A stretch of 64,000 nt of DNA from Yoonia vestfoldensis SKA53 (GTDB taxonomy: Bacteria; Pseudomonadota; Alphaproteobacteria; Rhodobacterales; Rhodobacteraceae), in assembly GCF_000152785.1 (NCBI RefSeq), contig NZ_CH672414.1:401615-465614 (forward strand), read 5' to 3'. The notes below the pieces were generated by a model that saw nothing but the letters and a program-made list of their open reading frames with translations, was not told the origin of the DNA and ran no database searches. Below, one piece after another: positions 52,511-61,775 of this stretch. Position 1 is the first letter of the stretch. The number at the start of each line of letters is the position of its first letter. Made by a program: the position numbers and the translations under genes.

Positions 52511-52773
52511 GTTATCCGCGTTTTCGTTATTTACTGGACAGTCTATTGGATGCGGCCTGTCGCACAAGCCTGCCATGATCGGACCAGCGGGGGCTTGCCA
52601 GGAGGGATGCGGTTTTGCGGCCATTGCGCCGGTTCTGCAGCCTGACTGCCTGGCTGAGCCGTGCCGCTATGAGTATTTGAAGAAAAGAGAAGCTGCCAGT
52701 GGCGCGAGGCTGGCCAGATCTGTCCAAAGCTGGTGCCGCCCAGCGTGACGCGCCATGAGCGAGTGATCGGCTA

Positions 52774-55026
52774 TCATTTCTTGGCGCGATCTCTGCGCCT
52801 TGCCCGCGCATTCAGTCTTACACGATTCAATTCTTTGAGAATTGTCAGGAACTCGGATCGGTTCTTCTTGGAGCTGTCCAGATCAATATTGGTGTGCGAT
52901 CTCGGCTGGTTTTCGGTCCAGACCTTTCCGTCACGCGGAATCGACATGTGGTCAATTGCCGAACTTACAGAACCGCCATTGGCGAGAAAGACAGTTTTCC
53001 AATTCAGGATACCAACGTTAAGGGGGTTATCTCTTATCAATTCAACCTTGATAAAGGGGAGGCCCTGAGATACCAAGTGATCCCAATAGCTATGGGATAC
53101 GTTTACGCCCGCGTAGGTTTCTTGTGGCATATTGCAAAAGAGATCATTCATCGGGAACAATATGCGCGTTGAAAGATTAAATTCATTCTTAATACTGGAT
53201 AATAAACTTATCTCGTAATTCTGTATGACATCAGATTTATTTGAAAGAAACGGAAAATTTTCGATAAAATTTCTGAATGCGATACTTTGCAAGGCTTTGT
53301 TCTGTAGAATCATGAAATACGTTTGTGCATGATGCTGGCGCACATAGGATTCTGTTGCAGCAATAAAGTCTTCTGTGCATTCCCCGCATTTTTTTAGGAA
53401 GGTGGGGAGCAAGTCAGGGAGAAGAAACATACTATCATTTACAAGAAGCACACGATTTGCCTCGTGCCAGTCGGCGAGGTGTTTGAGGCAACTGGTCCAC
53501 GAGCCAAAATCATAACCATTATTCTTTCTCAGAATAATCGCAGTGTCGTTATTTATATTTCCAAGATCTAATGCTTGCGCTGGGTTGTCCATCGCGAGGC
53601 AGAGGATGACGTCTATTTTATTATTCTGAAGCTCATTTATGTAGTTTGCAGTTGCATCAGATATTCTGTCGGACGATGTGTAGGCTGCAAAGATACAAAC
53701 ATCTCGGCCTTTCATCGGTCTTGGTTGGCGAAGGGTGATGGTGTAATCAATGTCGGTTTTGTCCCCCCCAATCTCAGAATCAAGATAAGAAAGTTTCTGA
53801 TGTTCCTGCTTTGCAACTTCTATGAAAAATGCAGGCTCGCCTGCGAATTGCGCGCCTAGATCGATTTCTTTTTGCATGACCTCTATAGATCCGGAGATCA
53901 GTCTCAGTCGATTTGAAACTGAATGACCATGCCTGCCTTCGATAAGGCCGGCATAGAGCAAGGCACAACCCATCCAAGATGGGACCAGATGATTGTCGAG
54001 TTGTTTGCGATTTCGTGACAGATCAAGTGCTGGTTTGATATCGGCAAGATCTAGATCTAATCCCTCTTTTGCCACTTTCTTGAAACATTCATAAAACCAG
54101 TCGGCCCTGTCAAACTTTCCCAGGTTGTAGGAATCCTTCATGCCGCGGTAGACTGCGCCGCCGGCAACGTGATGATCTGCATTGTCTGACAGGATTTTCA
54201 GATAATCCAGATACAAATCCCATGCTGAAAACCCTATCTCGATATCGGGCAGGGCTTTTCTGGACGCCCACGCAAAGAGCCTATGACCACAATCGTGGAC
54301 TTTCACATGGTCAAATCCCGATTGTGTCAACAAGTCAGACAAGGCGCTTTTCGATGATACAAAATAGTGAAACCCGGGAGACAGGGTGGCAAGAACAACA
54401 TGCTTGTTGCTGGTGGGTGTGAGTATGGTTGCACTCGGCGTTGTCAGTATAAGTATCCCATCATCGGACAAGGCGGTCGAAATCTCCTTGATAAATTCAA
54501 AAGGGTCTTCAACATGTTCGATGACTTCGCTGCTATAAACATAGTCAAATCGCCGGTCCTTGATCGCTTCTGCATTGGCGTAATATTCGGGAACGACTGT
54601 TATACCGAGCTTTTCGGCACCGATACGGCCATACGCGCTCATTTCCAATCCAATGGCGTCACCCCGACCCATCGTTTGCCAGAAATGCGGAACATAGCCA
54701 AATCCGCATCCAATATCCAAGAGACTACCGGTTGGATTGGATTTCAACGCAAAGATCGGCTCGAGCATTGCTGATATTCCAGCGCCGTTTTGAACGTAAT
54801 TATACCAATAATCTTGGGCGAAATCCTGGGTATCATAGCCATCAACAGGATCATCATCAGTGAAATAAGCTGTGCCGCATTGCTGGCATAAATTCATATG
54901 CAGGTCTTTTTGACTGTAAGAGCCGCTTTCGACTTGCAGCAATGGGCTGCTGTCACTTTTTGCGCACATAGGGCAAGGCTTGGCTGCCGTTGTGGTGTCG
55001 GTTGTCCCGAAATGAACTTTGACCAT
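52774..55026 (-). CDS. SAM methyltransferase fused to rhamnan-synthesis (RgpF-like) domain
   Basis: 750 residues. An N-terminal zinc-ribbon-like part (CPMCAKSD and LCQQCGTAYF) leads into a class I methyltransferase (LLDIGCGFGYVPHF; YVYSSEVIEHVEDPFEFIKEI). The C-terminal ~320 residues resemble RgpF/rhamnan synthesis proteins: RDVCIFAAYTSSDRISDATANYINELQ, NNGYDFGSWTSCL, VLLVNDSMFLLPDL. Likely modifies or builds a rhamnose-containing surface glycan. Its AT content is much higher than its neighbours, a sign of transfer. It follows rfbA after 128 bases on the same strand. Confidence 0.85.
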   Translation of the reverse strand: MVKVHFGTTDTTTAAKPCPMCAKSDSSPLLQVESGSYSQKDLHMNLCQQCGTAYFTDDDPVDGYDTQDFAQDYWYNYVQNGAGISAMLEPIFALKSNPTGSLLDIGCGFGYVPHFWQTMGRGDAIGLEMSAYGRIGAEKLGITVVPEYYANAEAIKDRRFDYVYSSEVIEHVEDPFEFIKEISTALSDDGILILTTPSATILTPTSNKHVVLATLSPGFHYFVSSKSALSDLLTQSGFDHVKVHDCGHRLFAWASRKALPDIEIGFSAWDLYLDYLKILSDNADHHVAGGAVYRGMKDSYNLGKFDRADWFYECFKKVAKEGLDLDLADIKPALDLSRNRKQLDNHLVPSWMGCALLYAGLIEGRHGHSVSNRLRLISGSIEVMQKEIDLGAQFAGEPAFFIEVAKQEHQKLSYLDSEIGGDKTDIDYTITLRQPRPMKGRDVCIFAAYTSSDRISDATANYINELQNNKIDVILCLAMDNPAQALDLGNINNDTAIILRKNNGYDFGSWTSCLKHLADWHEANRVLLVNDSMFLLPDLLPTFLKKCGECTEDFIAATESYVRQHHAQTYFMILQNKALQSIAFRNFIENFPFLSNKSDVIQNYEISLLSSIKNEFNLSTRILFPMNDLFCNMPQETYAGVNVSHSYWDHLVSQGLPFIKVELIRDNPLNVGILNWKTVFLANGGSVSSAIDHMSIPRDGKVWTENQPRSHTNIDLDSSKKNRSEFLTILKELNRVRLNARARRRDRAKK

Positions 55027-55154
55027 CTTTCTACTTTCCTTCCACGGTCATAACGTCCGGTTCTTGGGTCTTGTGGCGAAATGCTCCGCGAAACTGGGAT
55101 GTTTCAATCTCGCTGGTCCGTCGTGGTTTTGTTTCACCTTGTCTCAAACAGGTT

Positions 55155-56066
55155 TTATTTGTCGTGCGGGGCGGGCTGATGCGCGCCGTATTCGTTCGTT
55201 GTGATACCGCGCAAATACGCGCCGTATTCATTCTTGGCATAGGTTGCGGCGGCCTTGGCCAGCGTGGCGCTGTCGATCCAGCCTTGGGCATGGGCGATTT
55301 CCTCAGGGCAGCCGACTTGCAGGCCTTGGCGTTGTTCCAGCGTGCGCACGAAATTGCCGGCGTCCAGCAGGCTGCCATGGGTGCCGGTGTCGAGCCAGGC
55401 ATAGCCCCGCCCCATGCGTTGGACCGAGAGCGTCCCCTGTACGAGATAGATGTCCAGCAACGAGGTAATTTCCAGCTCGCCGCGGTGTGAAGGCGTGACG
55501 CTGCGCGCTTTGGCGGGGGCGGTGCCGTCAAGGAAATAGAGGCCCGTGACGGCATAATTCGACGCAGGTGTCGTGGGTTTCTCGATGATCGAGACTGCCT
55601 TGCCTGCCGCATCGAACCCCACCACGCCATAGCGTTCCGGATCGCTGACCTGATAGCCAAAGACCGTCCCGCCCGTGGTTTGCGCGGCCGCATCGCGCAG
55701 CAGATCAACCAGACCGTGGCCGAAAAAGATGTTGTCGCCCAGCACCATGGCCGATGGCGCACCGGCCAGAAAATCCTCCGCCAGCAGATAGGCCTGCGCC
55801 AACCCATCGGGCGAGGCTTGCACGATATAGGTGAACGCCAGCCCCCATTGGCTGCCATCCCCCATCATGCGCTGGAATTGGCCCTGATCCTCGGGGGTGG
55901 TGATGATCGCGATCTCGCGGATACCGGCCAGCATCAGGACGCTGAGTGGGTAATAGATCATCGGTTTGTCATAGACCGGCAACAGCTGTTTCGACACGGC
56001 CATCGTGATCGGATAGAGCCGCGTGCCGGAACCGCCCGCCAGAATAATCCCCTTGCGTTGGGTCAT
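55155..56066 (-). CDS. rfbA: Glucose-1-phosphate thymidylyltransferase
   Basis: 303 residues; makes dTDP-glucose for dTDP-L-rhamnose. Signatures are [67 protein letters not shown] and [17 protein letters not shown]. The start at 56066 overlaps the rfbD stop (ATGA). Last of the four rhamnose genes. Confidence 0.96.
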   Translation of the reverse strand: MTQRKGIILAGGSGTRLYPITMAVSKQLLPVYDKPMIYYPLSVLMLAGIREIAIITTPEDQGQFQRMMGDGSQWGLAFTYIVQASPDGLAQAYLLAEDFLAGAPSAMVLGDNIFFGHGLVDLLRDAAAQTTGGTVFGYQVSDPERYGVVGFDAAGKAVSIIEKPTTPASNYAVTGLYFLDGTAPAKARSVTPSHRGELEITSLLDIYLVQGTLSVQRMGRGYAWLDTGTHGSLLDAGNFVRTLEQRQGLQVGCPEEIAHAQGWIDSATLAKAAATYAKNEYGAYLRGITTNEYGAHQPAPHDK

Positions 56067-56932
56067 TGTCGCTCTCCTTGCAGGGATTGCAGAACATGGC
56101 GCAGGCTGCCTTGCCAGTCGGGCTGCGCGATGGCGTAATCGCGCGCCAAAGCGCTGCAATCCAGCCGCGAATTGGCAGGGCGCGCGGCAGGTGTAGGATA
56201 GGCGCTGGTGGGGATGTCCTGCACCGCGCAATCGATGCCCGCACTGGCAAAGATCGTGCGCGCGAAACCGGCCCAGCTGACATTGGGGCTGCCGCTGAAA
56301 TGATAGGTGCCACTGATCCCGCGCCCTGTGTGAAAGGCGCGCGCGATGCTGATCAGCGCTGCGGCGATATCATCTGCAGCGGTCGGCCCGCCATGCTGGT
56401 CGGCGACCACGTTGATATCGGGCCGCATCGCGCCAAGGCGCAGCATGGTTTTCACGAAATTCGCGCCATGGGCCGAAAATACCCAAGAGGTGCGCAGGAT
56501 CACATGGGCGCCAGCGGCGGCGCGCACGGCATCTTCGCCCGCCAGTTTTGTCTGGCCGTAAATGCCCAAAGGGCCGGTCGGGTCATCCACCTGCCAAGGT
56601 CTGCTGCCACTGCCACCGAACACATAATCGGTCGAGATATGCAAAAACGGGATCTTGCGTGCGGCACAGGCCCGCGCCATGGCGGCGGGCGCTGTGGCAT
56701 TGATCGCGCGGGCGAGATCGGGTTCGCTCTCGGCGCGGTCCACGGCGGTATAGGCGGCGGCATTGATCACGACATCGGCATGGGTTTGCGCGATGATCGC
56801 GGCGCAAGCGGCAGGATCGGTCAAATCGGCACGGTCGCGGCCAAGGCAGGTGATGGTGATATCTGCGCATGTCTGCTGTGCCAATGCGGTGGCGACTTGG
56901 CCGGTTTGCCCAAAGACCAGCACATGCATCAT
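56063..56932 (-). CDS. rfbD: dTDP-4-dehydrorhamnose reductase
   Basis: 289-residue extended SDR: nucleotide loop [20 protein letters not shown], catalytic YGQTKLAGE and [29 protein letters not shown], and a C-terminal [12 protein letters not shown]. Final step of dTDP-L-rhamnose synthesis. The start at 56932 overlaps the rfbB stop as ATGA; ATG at 56929 is equally possible. Confidence 0.95.
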   Translation of the reverse strand: MMHVLVFGQTGQVATALAQQTCADITITCLGRDRADLTDPAACAAIIAQTHADVVINAAAYTAVDRAESEPDLARAINATAPAAMARACAARKIPFLHISTDYVFGGSGSRPWQVDDPTGPLGIYGQTKLAGEDAVRAAAGAHVILRTSWVFSAHGANFVKTMLRLGAMRPDINVVADQHGGPTAADDIAAALISIARAFHTGRGISGTYHFSGSPNVSWAGFARTIFASAGIDCAVQDIPTSAYPTPAARPANSRLDCSALARDYAIAQPDWQGSLRHVLQSLQGERQ

Positions 56933-57978
56933 GCCTTGGTCCCCAAGCGTTGGCCGACACCGGCGCGCGCCTGCAAAGGCTGCCACCACGCGGCATGATC
57001 CAGATACCATTGCACCGTCAGGCGCAAACCTTGTTCGACAGTGACGCTGGGCCGCCAGCCCAATTCGTCGCGGATACGGCTGGGGTCGATCGCATAGCGC
57101 GCATCATGGCCGGGCCTGTCGGTGACAAAGGTGATCTGATCGGCGTAGGACCCCGATGCTTTGGGGCGCAAATCATCCAAGATCGCGCAAAGGGTGCGCA
57201 CAAGCTGTAAATTGCTGCGTTCGTTTTCGCCGCCGATATTATAGCTGCGTCCCAACACGCCCTTTTCCAGCACAAGCAACAGCGCATCGGCGTGGTCTTC
57301 GACATAAAGCCAGTCGCGCACATTGGACCCGTCGCCATAGATCGGCAAAGCCTTGCCCGCCAGCGCGTTCAGAATGATCACTGGCACCAGCTTTTCGGGG
57401 AAATGATAGGGGCCGTAATTGTTGGAACAATTGGTCAGCACCACCGGCAGGCCGTAAGTTTCATGCCAAGCGCGCACCAGATGGTCGCTGCCCGCCTTGG
57501 ACGCCGAATAGGGTGATCGGGGGTCATAAGGGGTGGTTTCGGTGAATTTGACGGCCTTATCGGCGGGCAATGAACCGAACACTTCGTCGGTGGAAATATG
57601 ATGAAAGCGGAAGGTCGCGGGCTTGTCCGTTGCGGTCCAATAGGCGCGCGCAGCCTCCAACATGTTGAATGTGCCGGTGATATTGGTCGCAATGAAATCG
57701 GCCGGCCCATCGATGGACCGGTCCACATGGCTTTCGGCGGCCAAATGCATCACCGCACCCGGGCGATGGGCGGCAAAGATCCGGTCCAGCGCCGCGCGGT
57801 CGCGGATATCGGCCTGTTCAAAGGCGTAATCAGGGTTGCTGGCCACGCTGGCGACATTGTCCAGACAGGCGGCATAGGTCAGCGCGTCAAGGTTCACCAC
57901 GCTATGCCCGCGCGCAATGGCTAGCCGCACCACGGCCGATCCGATAAAGCCCGCACCACCTGTGATCAGCAGCTTCAT
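56929..57978 (-). CDS. rfbB: dTDP-glucose 4,6-dehydratase
   Basis: 349-residue extended [47 protein letters not shown], catalytic [39 protein letters not shown] and [18 protein letters not shown]. Second step of dTDP-rhamnose synthesis. Separated from rfbC by 3 bases and overlapping rfbD. Confidence 0.97.
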   Translation of the reverse strand: MKLLITGGAGFIGSAVVRLAIARGHSVVNLDALTYAACLDNVASVASNPDYAFEQADIRDRAALDRIFAAHRPGAVMHLAAESHVDRSIDGPADFIATNITGTFNMLEAARAYWTATDKPATFRFHHISTDEVFGSLPADKAVKFTETTPYDPRSPYSASKAGSDHLVRAWHETYGLPVVLTNCSNNYGPYHFPEKLVPVIILNALAGKALPIYGDGSNVRDWLYVEDHADALLLVLEKGVLGRSYNIGGENERSNLQLVRTLCAILDDLRPKASGSYADQITFVTDRPGHDARYAIDPSRIRDELGWRPSVTVEQGLRLTVQWYLDHAAWWQPLQARAGVGQRLGTKA

Positions 57979-57981
57979 CGC

Positions 57982-58548
57982 CTAACCCTCGAACACGAAG
58001 GGTGTATCCAGATCGCGCAGCAAGGGCGCTGCGGCGTCCTTGTCCGACAAGATCGGCGCAACCCCCGCAGGCAGGCCCCAATCAATCCCGATATCCGGAT
58101 CATCGAACCGGACCGCACCATCACAGGCGGGCGCGTAATAATCGGTGCATTTATAGATGATTTCAGTATCGGGTGCGCGGGTGATGAACCCATGCAGGAA
58201 ACCGGCAGGTATCAGTAATTGCCGCCCGTTTTGATCCGACAATTCCTCGCCCAGCCATTGGCCATAGGTTGGCGAATCACGGCGAATATCCACCGCAACA
58301 TCAAACAGACAGCCCCTGCCGCACCGCACCAATTTGGCCTGCGCATGGGGGGGCGATTGGAAATGCAAACCGCGTATTGTGCCAATTTGCGCCGAGAGCG
58401 AATGGTTATCCTGCACGAAATCAAGCGTGATGCCTTGCGCCGCAAGCGTTTTGCGGTTCCAGCTTTCCGAAAAAAACCCGCGCGCATCGCCAAAGCGGGC
58501 AGGGGACAGGATCAGCACTCCAGCGAGTTTTGTGGTCGTGATCTGCAC
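57982..58548 (-). CDS. rfbC: dTDP-4-dehydrorhamnose 3,5-epimerase
   Basis: 188 residues of cupin fold: GVLILSPARFGDARGFFSESWN, FVQDNHSLSAQIGTIRGLHFQSPPHAQAKLVRC, LFDVAVDIRRDSPTYGQW and LLIPAGFLHGFIT. The preferred start is GTG at 58548, preceded by GGAAG and giving the usual VQITTTKL N-terminus; ATG at 58584 is in frame but lacks a ribosome site. First gene of the rhamnose operon; the 290 bases upstream hold no gene. Confidence 0.94.
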   Translation of the reverse strand: MQITTTKLAGVLILSPARFGDARGFFSESWNRKTLAAQGITLDFVQDNHSLSAQIGTIRGLHFQSPPHAQAKLVRCGRGCLFDVAVDIRRDSPTYGQWLGEELSDQNGRQLLIPAGFLHGFITRAPDTEIIYKCTDYYAPACDGAVRFDDPDIGIDWGLPAGVAPILSDKDAAAPLLRDLDTPFVFEG

Positions 58549-58871
58549 CAATGTTTCTTCCAATCGTTTTTTGGCACACGCCATGATGGAAAATATTGAT
58601 CAGACGCTATCGTCAGCGGCGTATTTTTTCCTTGGCGGCTTCTCGCATAATCTAGGAGGATTGTACGAAATACTGATTGAAGAATATTATGAGTAAAAAG
58701 AATCGATAAGTTTAATAAATGTCTCGGATAGACACCTGCACCGCCATTTGGCGTGCGGGTGGCAACACGTGCGACGTCTTGCGTCATGCACGCTCCGCCA
58801 GCCGTGGCAGATCATGCCAGATCATTGGAAATGCGGCACAGTTGCGGGGGGGGGCTGGCCGCGCAGGCCGG

Positions 58872-59507
58872 TCAGGTCCGCGTCAGGACCGCATGTTGCG
58901 CATAGCTGCCGTATAGATCGCGCATCTGCAGCGTCAGGCCCTGCGCTGTGGCCAGATCCGACAGCACCATGGGCAGGCTGTGGCGCGGCGTGACGTGAAA
59001 CCGTGCCAGCCAGCCGTTCAACACGCGCCTTGCGATCGCCGGCAGGCGGTGCTGTTGCCCGAAATCGACCAGATGCAGACGGCCCTTTGGGGTCAGCTGG
59101 TCCAGTGCATGGTGCAATGCCGCTTGCCAGTCGGGGATCATCGACAGGCTGTAGGAAAAGATGATGCTGTCGAATTGCGCGACCCCAAAGGCTGCGCGTG
59201 GGTCAAAATCGCAGGCATCACCTTGGGCAAGCGTGGCGCGTGCGCCAAGTTTCGCACCCGCGCTGCGCAGCATCTGCTGGGATATATCCAGCCCGTAAAG
59301 TGCCGTGTGCGGGTATCGCTGCGCGATATGCTGCAGATTGCGCCCCGTGCCACAGGCGATTTCCAACACCCGCCCTTGCGGCGGTGGCGCAAGATTTGCG
59401 ATCAGATGATCGCGCCCCAGCAGATAATAGGCGCGCGTGGCATCATAGACCCACCGCTGATACCGGTACGTGTCGTCCATCAGCGCGGCATGTGATCTGT
59501 CGGTCAT
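58872..59507 (-). CDS. btaB: Betaine-lipid synthase methyltransferase BtaB
   Basis: 211-residue class I methyltransferase: RVLEIACGTGRNLQHIA, YGLDISQQML, GDACDF and FSYSLSMIPDWQAAL. The segment YRYQRWVYDATRAYYLLGRDHLI is typical of BtaB, which trimethylates diacylglyceryl-homoserine to DGTS. It follows btaA after 3 bases, which fixes the assignment. Confidence 0.9.
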   Translation of the reverse strand: MTDRSHAALMDDTYRYQRWVYDATRAYYLLGRDHLIANLAPPPQGRVLEIACGTGRNLQHIAQRYPHTALYGLDISQQMLRSAGAKLGARATLAQGDACDFDPRAAFGVAQFDSIIFSYSLSMIPDWQAALHHALDQLTPKGRLHLVDFGQQHRLPAIARRVLNGWLARFHVTPRHSLPMVLSDLATAQGLTLQMRDLYGSYAQHAVLTRT

Positions 59508-59510
59508 GCG

Positions 59511-60734
59511 TTACCCCGCAAAGCGATAAAGATGTACGCCCCCGTAAATTGCTGACCGGTCCTGCGCAAAAGCCAGGGCAGATGCAGGTGCATCATAGTG
59601 CCAGCGCGCCAGCAGATCGGCCGGCACCCGACCGGGCAGAATATCGGCATGCCCGCCGGTGCGGAACAGCACCCTTGCTCCGGGCCGTGCGGTGCGGGTG
59701 ATCTGCGTCCAAAGCGCGGTCAGCTGCGCGTCATTCATCCAGTCTTGCGCATCAAGCAGCACATAGGCATCCAGCGCTGCCTTTTCGCGCGTGGCCAGAT
59801 GGTCGGTCAGTGATTGGTTCAGGGCGCGGACACGGTCGGCACGCGCGGCGATATCGGGGAAATGCTGGCGCGCCAGATAGGGTGGGACCGCTGCGTCTGG
59901 CCTGTCGGCATAACCGCGGTGAAAGGCTTGCCACACGAAATAATTGTCCTGCACCGAAAAATCGCAGACCAGCCGCCGTGTCCGTTCGCGCAGCACGTCG
60001 ATCACATCACCGCCTCCATCGGCGGCCAGTTTGTCGTATTGCGCAGGCGGGATACCCAGCCCGAACAGCGATGTGCGCTGGCGTGCAAGGACCCGCACGA
60101 TCCGCGTATCGAACAACGGGTCGATGACGGCAGCGTGAAACTGGCGCTGCGCGTCCAGGTTTTGCGCCGATAACAGCGGGCGCAGATCTTTGCGCGCCAG
60201 TCTTGCCAGCAGATGCACCGCGCCGATGAACCGCCCCAATATCCCGTGCCGGTAAAGGTTGCGCGCGAACATGCCGGCCCTTTTGCGGCCCAGATGCCGC
60301 CCCGCCCAATAATCGCGGGTTTGGGCATCCAGATGCGGTGCAAGCTGGTCCAGCACCAGCGCCGGATTACCGGGCAGGTTGGCGCGGCCAAACAGATCAT
60401 AAAATGCGGCTTGGTCAAGATGTTGGGCCGCGGCCACCTTCAGACGCAACAGCGCGATATGGGCAGGCGACAGATCGACAGCCGTCACAGAGGCGGGATC
60501 AGCGGTCAGATAGGACATCGCATTGCAGCCGCCCGATGCGATGCAGATCATATCCGCCCCCGCAGGTAGCGCCAGCGCCGTCATATCGGCAACGGGGTCT
60601 TCCCAGATCTGGGCATAGACCAGCCCTGCGAACAATCGTGCAAACAGCCGTTCCTGTATCCCCGTGACATGAAACCGCGGGTTCTGGGACACGGCCGCGT
60701 CAAGCTGGCCTGCGACATCGGTTACTGGTGTCAT
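59511..60734 (-). CDS. btaA: SAM:diacylglycerol 3-amino-3-carboxypropyltransferase BtaA
   Basis: 407-residue DUF3419 protein: YAQIWEDPVADMTALAL, DMICIASGGCNAMSYLTADPASVTAVDLSPAHIALLRLK, AVIDPLFDTRIVRVLA and a second methyltransferase-like part near the end. It transfers the aminocarboxypropyl group of SAM to diacylglycerol, first step of the phosphorus-free betaine lipid DGTS. Overlaps the phosphoesterase gene upstream (ATGA), which can supply diacylglycerol from phospholipids. Confidence 0.93.
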   Translation of the reverse strand: MTPVTDVAGQLDAAVSQNPRFHVTGIQERLFARLFAGLVYAQIWEDPVADMTALALPAGADMICIASGGCNAMSYLTADPASVTAVDLSPAHIALLRLKVAAAQHLDQAAFYDLFGRANLPGNPALVLDQLAPHLDAQTRDYWAGRHLGRKRAGMFARNLYRHGILGRFIGAVHLLARLARKDLRPLLSAQNLDAQRQFHAAVIDPLFDTRIVRVLARQRTSLFGLGIPPAQYDKLAADGGGDVIDVLRERTRRLVCDFSVQDNYFVWQAFHRGYADRPDAAVPPYLARQHFPDIAARADRVRALNQSLTDHLATREKAALDAYVLLDAQDWMNDAQLTALWTQITRTARPGARVLFRTGGHADILPGRVPADLLARWHYDAPASALAFAQDRSAIYGGVHLYRFAG

Positions 60735-61564
60735 CGTGTCATCGCTTTCTGTACAAGCTGCGTTGCAGCGTCCATGCGGTCGCTGATCTGCGGCGCAAGG
60801 CCGAATGCATGCTCGCGTCCCCCAAGGCGGCGCAGCGTGCCATCGCCGGGGTCTTCCAGCGCGGTCATGCTGTCGACCCAATCGCCACAATTGGCATAGG
60901 TCAGGCCGAAACGGTCATGCAGGGCGGCGATGTGGAAATGACCGCAGATCACCCCGTCCAGCCCTTTGGCCCGCGCAAGATTGACCATCCGCTGTTCATA
61001 GATCCGCCCGCGATAGCGCATCTTGTTCGCCGCGATCAGCAGCCAGTCAACCAGACCGCGCACATGCGGCTGGCGGCGCGATAGCTTGCGCAGCAGGCGG
61101 TCGCAGCGGCGCAAACCGTGGTCGATCAGGCTGCCCAACCGCGTCATCATATGCGCGCGGATCAGGCGGTCATCGGCCTCGTCACCATGCACGATCAGAT
61201 AGTTTTTGCCCTGCAAGCTCTGATGCACATGGGATGCGACATAGTCCGCATCCAGCCGCGCATGGGGCGGGATCAGGCTGGGGTCAGGGTCATGGTTGCC
61301 GCGCACATAGATCAGCCGTGCGCCGTTGCGCGCGCGGGCCTGCAGATGGTCGATCACGGCCTGATCCTGCGCCGTCCAATGCGGCAGCAGCGGATGCCAC
61401 AGATCAAGGATATCGCCGATCAACACATAGGTATCCGCGCGGTGCTGCTGCAGGAAACGCAGCACTAAATCGGGCCGTGAAGACAGCGCGCCCAGATGCA
61501 GGTCGGATATGAACAAGGTGCGCTGCGGTGACGGGGGCGGAAAGGTCAAACGTTCAATGGTCAT
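60731..61564 (-). CDS. plcP: Calcineurin-like phosphoesterase, PlcP-type phospholipase C
   Basis: 277 residues with all metallophosphoesterase motifs: ISDLHLGAL, GDILDLW, VRGNHDPD, VHGDEAD and CGHFHIA. The family is often labelled UDP-2,3-diacylglucosamine diphosphatase (LpxH-like). Here it is coupled to btaA-btaB and divergent from a GT4 glycosyltransferase, the context of PlcP, which strips phosphate head groups from phospholipids under phosphate limitation (family knowledge). A Pho-box-like site lies about 50 bases upstream. ATG at 61567 is an alternative start. Confidence 0.85.
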   Translation of the reverse strand: MTIERLTFPPPSPQRTLFISDLHLGALSSRPDLVLRFLQQHRADTYVLIGDILDLWHPLLPHWTAQDQAVIDHLQARARNGARLIYVRGNHDPDPSLIPPHARLDADYVASHVHQSLQGKNYLIVHGDEADDRLIRAHMMTRLGSLIDHGLRRCDRLLRKLSRRQPHVRGLVDWLLIAANKMRYRGRIYEQRMVNLARAKGLDGVICGHFHIAALHDRFGLTYANCGDWVDSMTALEDPGDGTLRRLGGREHAFGLAPQISDRMDAATQLVQKAMTR

Positions 61565-61617
61565 CAAATCACCCCATCACTTGTGCATGTTGCGCGCGCC
61601 TTGAATCGCTCAGCGGG

Positions 61618-61635
61618 GTGACAGGGGCATGACCG
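61618..61635 (-). promoter_or_regulatory. Candidate Pho box for plcP-btaA-btaB
   Basis: Read on the minus strand it is CGGTCATGCCCCTGTCAC: two 7-base direct repeats separated by 4 bases, matching the PhoB consensus CTGTCAT-N4-CTGTCAT at 12 of 14 fixed positions. It lies about 55 bases before the plcP start. Confidence 0.65.
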
Positions 61636-61715
61636 GCATGTATCAGTTTTGTCTCAACCCCGGATTGTGACGAAAACCGCACAGGCGGACAACAGGGCTG
61701 GTCTGTTGCGCCGGG

Positions 61716-61733
61716 CTGACATGAAATTGTCAT
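61716..61733 (+). promoter_or_regulatory. Candidate Pho box for agt
   Basis: CTGACATGAAATTGTCAT: direct repeats CTGACAT and TTGTCAT separated by 4 bases, 12 of 14 fixed positions of the PhoB consensus. It lies 43 bases before the agt ATG. Together with the site at 61618 each divergent unit has its own box. Confidence 0.7.
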
Positions 61734-61775
61734 CTTGTGCGCGCTAGTTCGGCAAACCTTGTTGCAGGATGCCAA

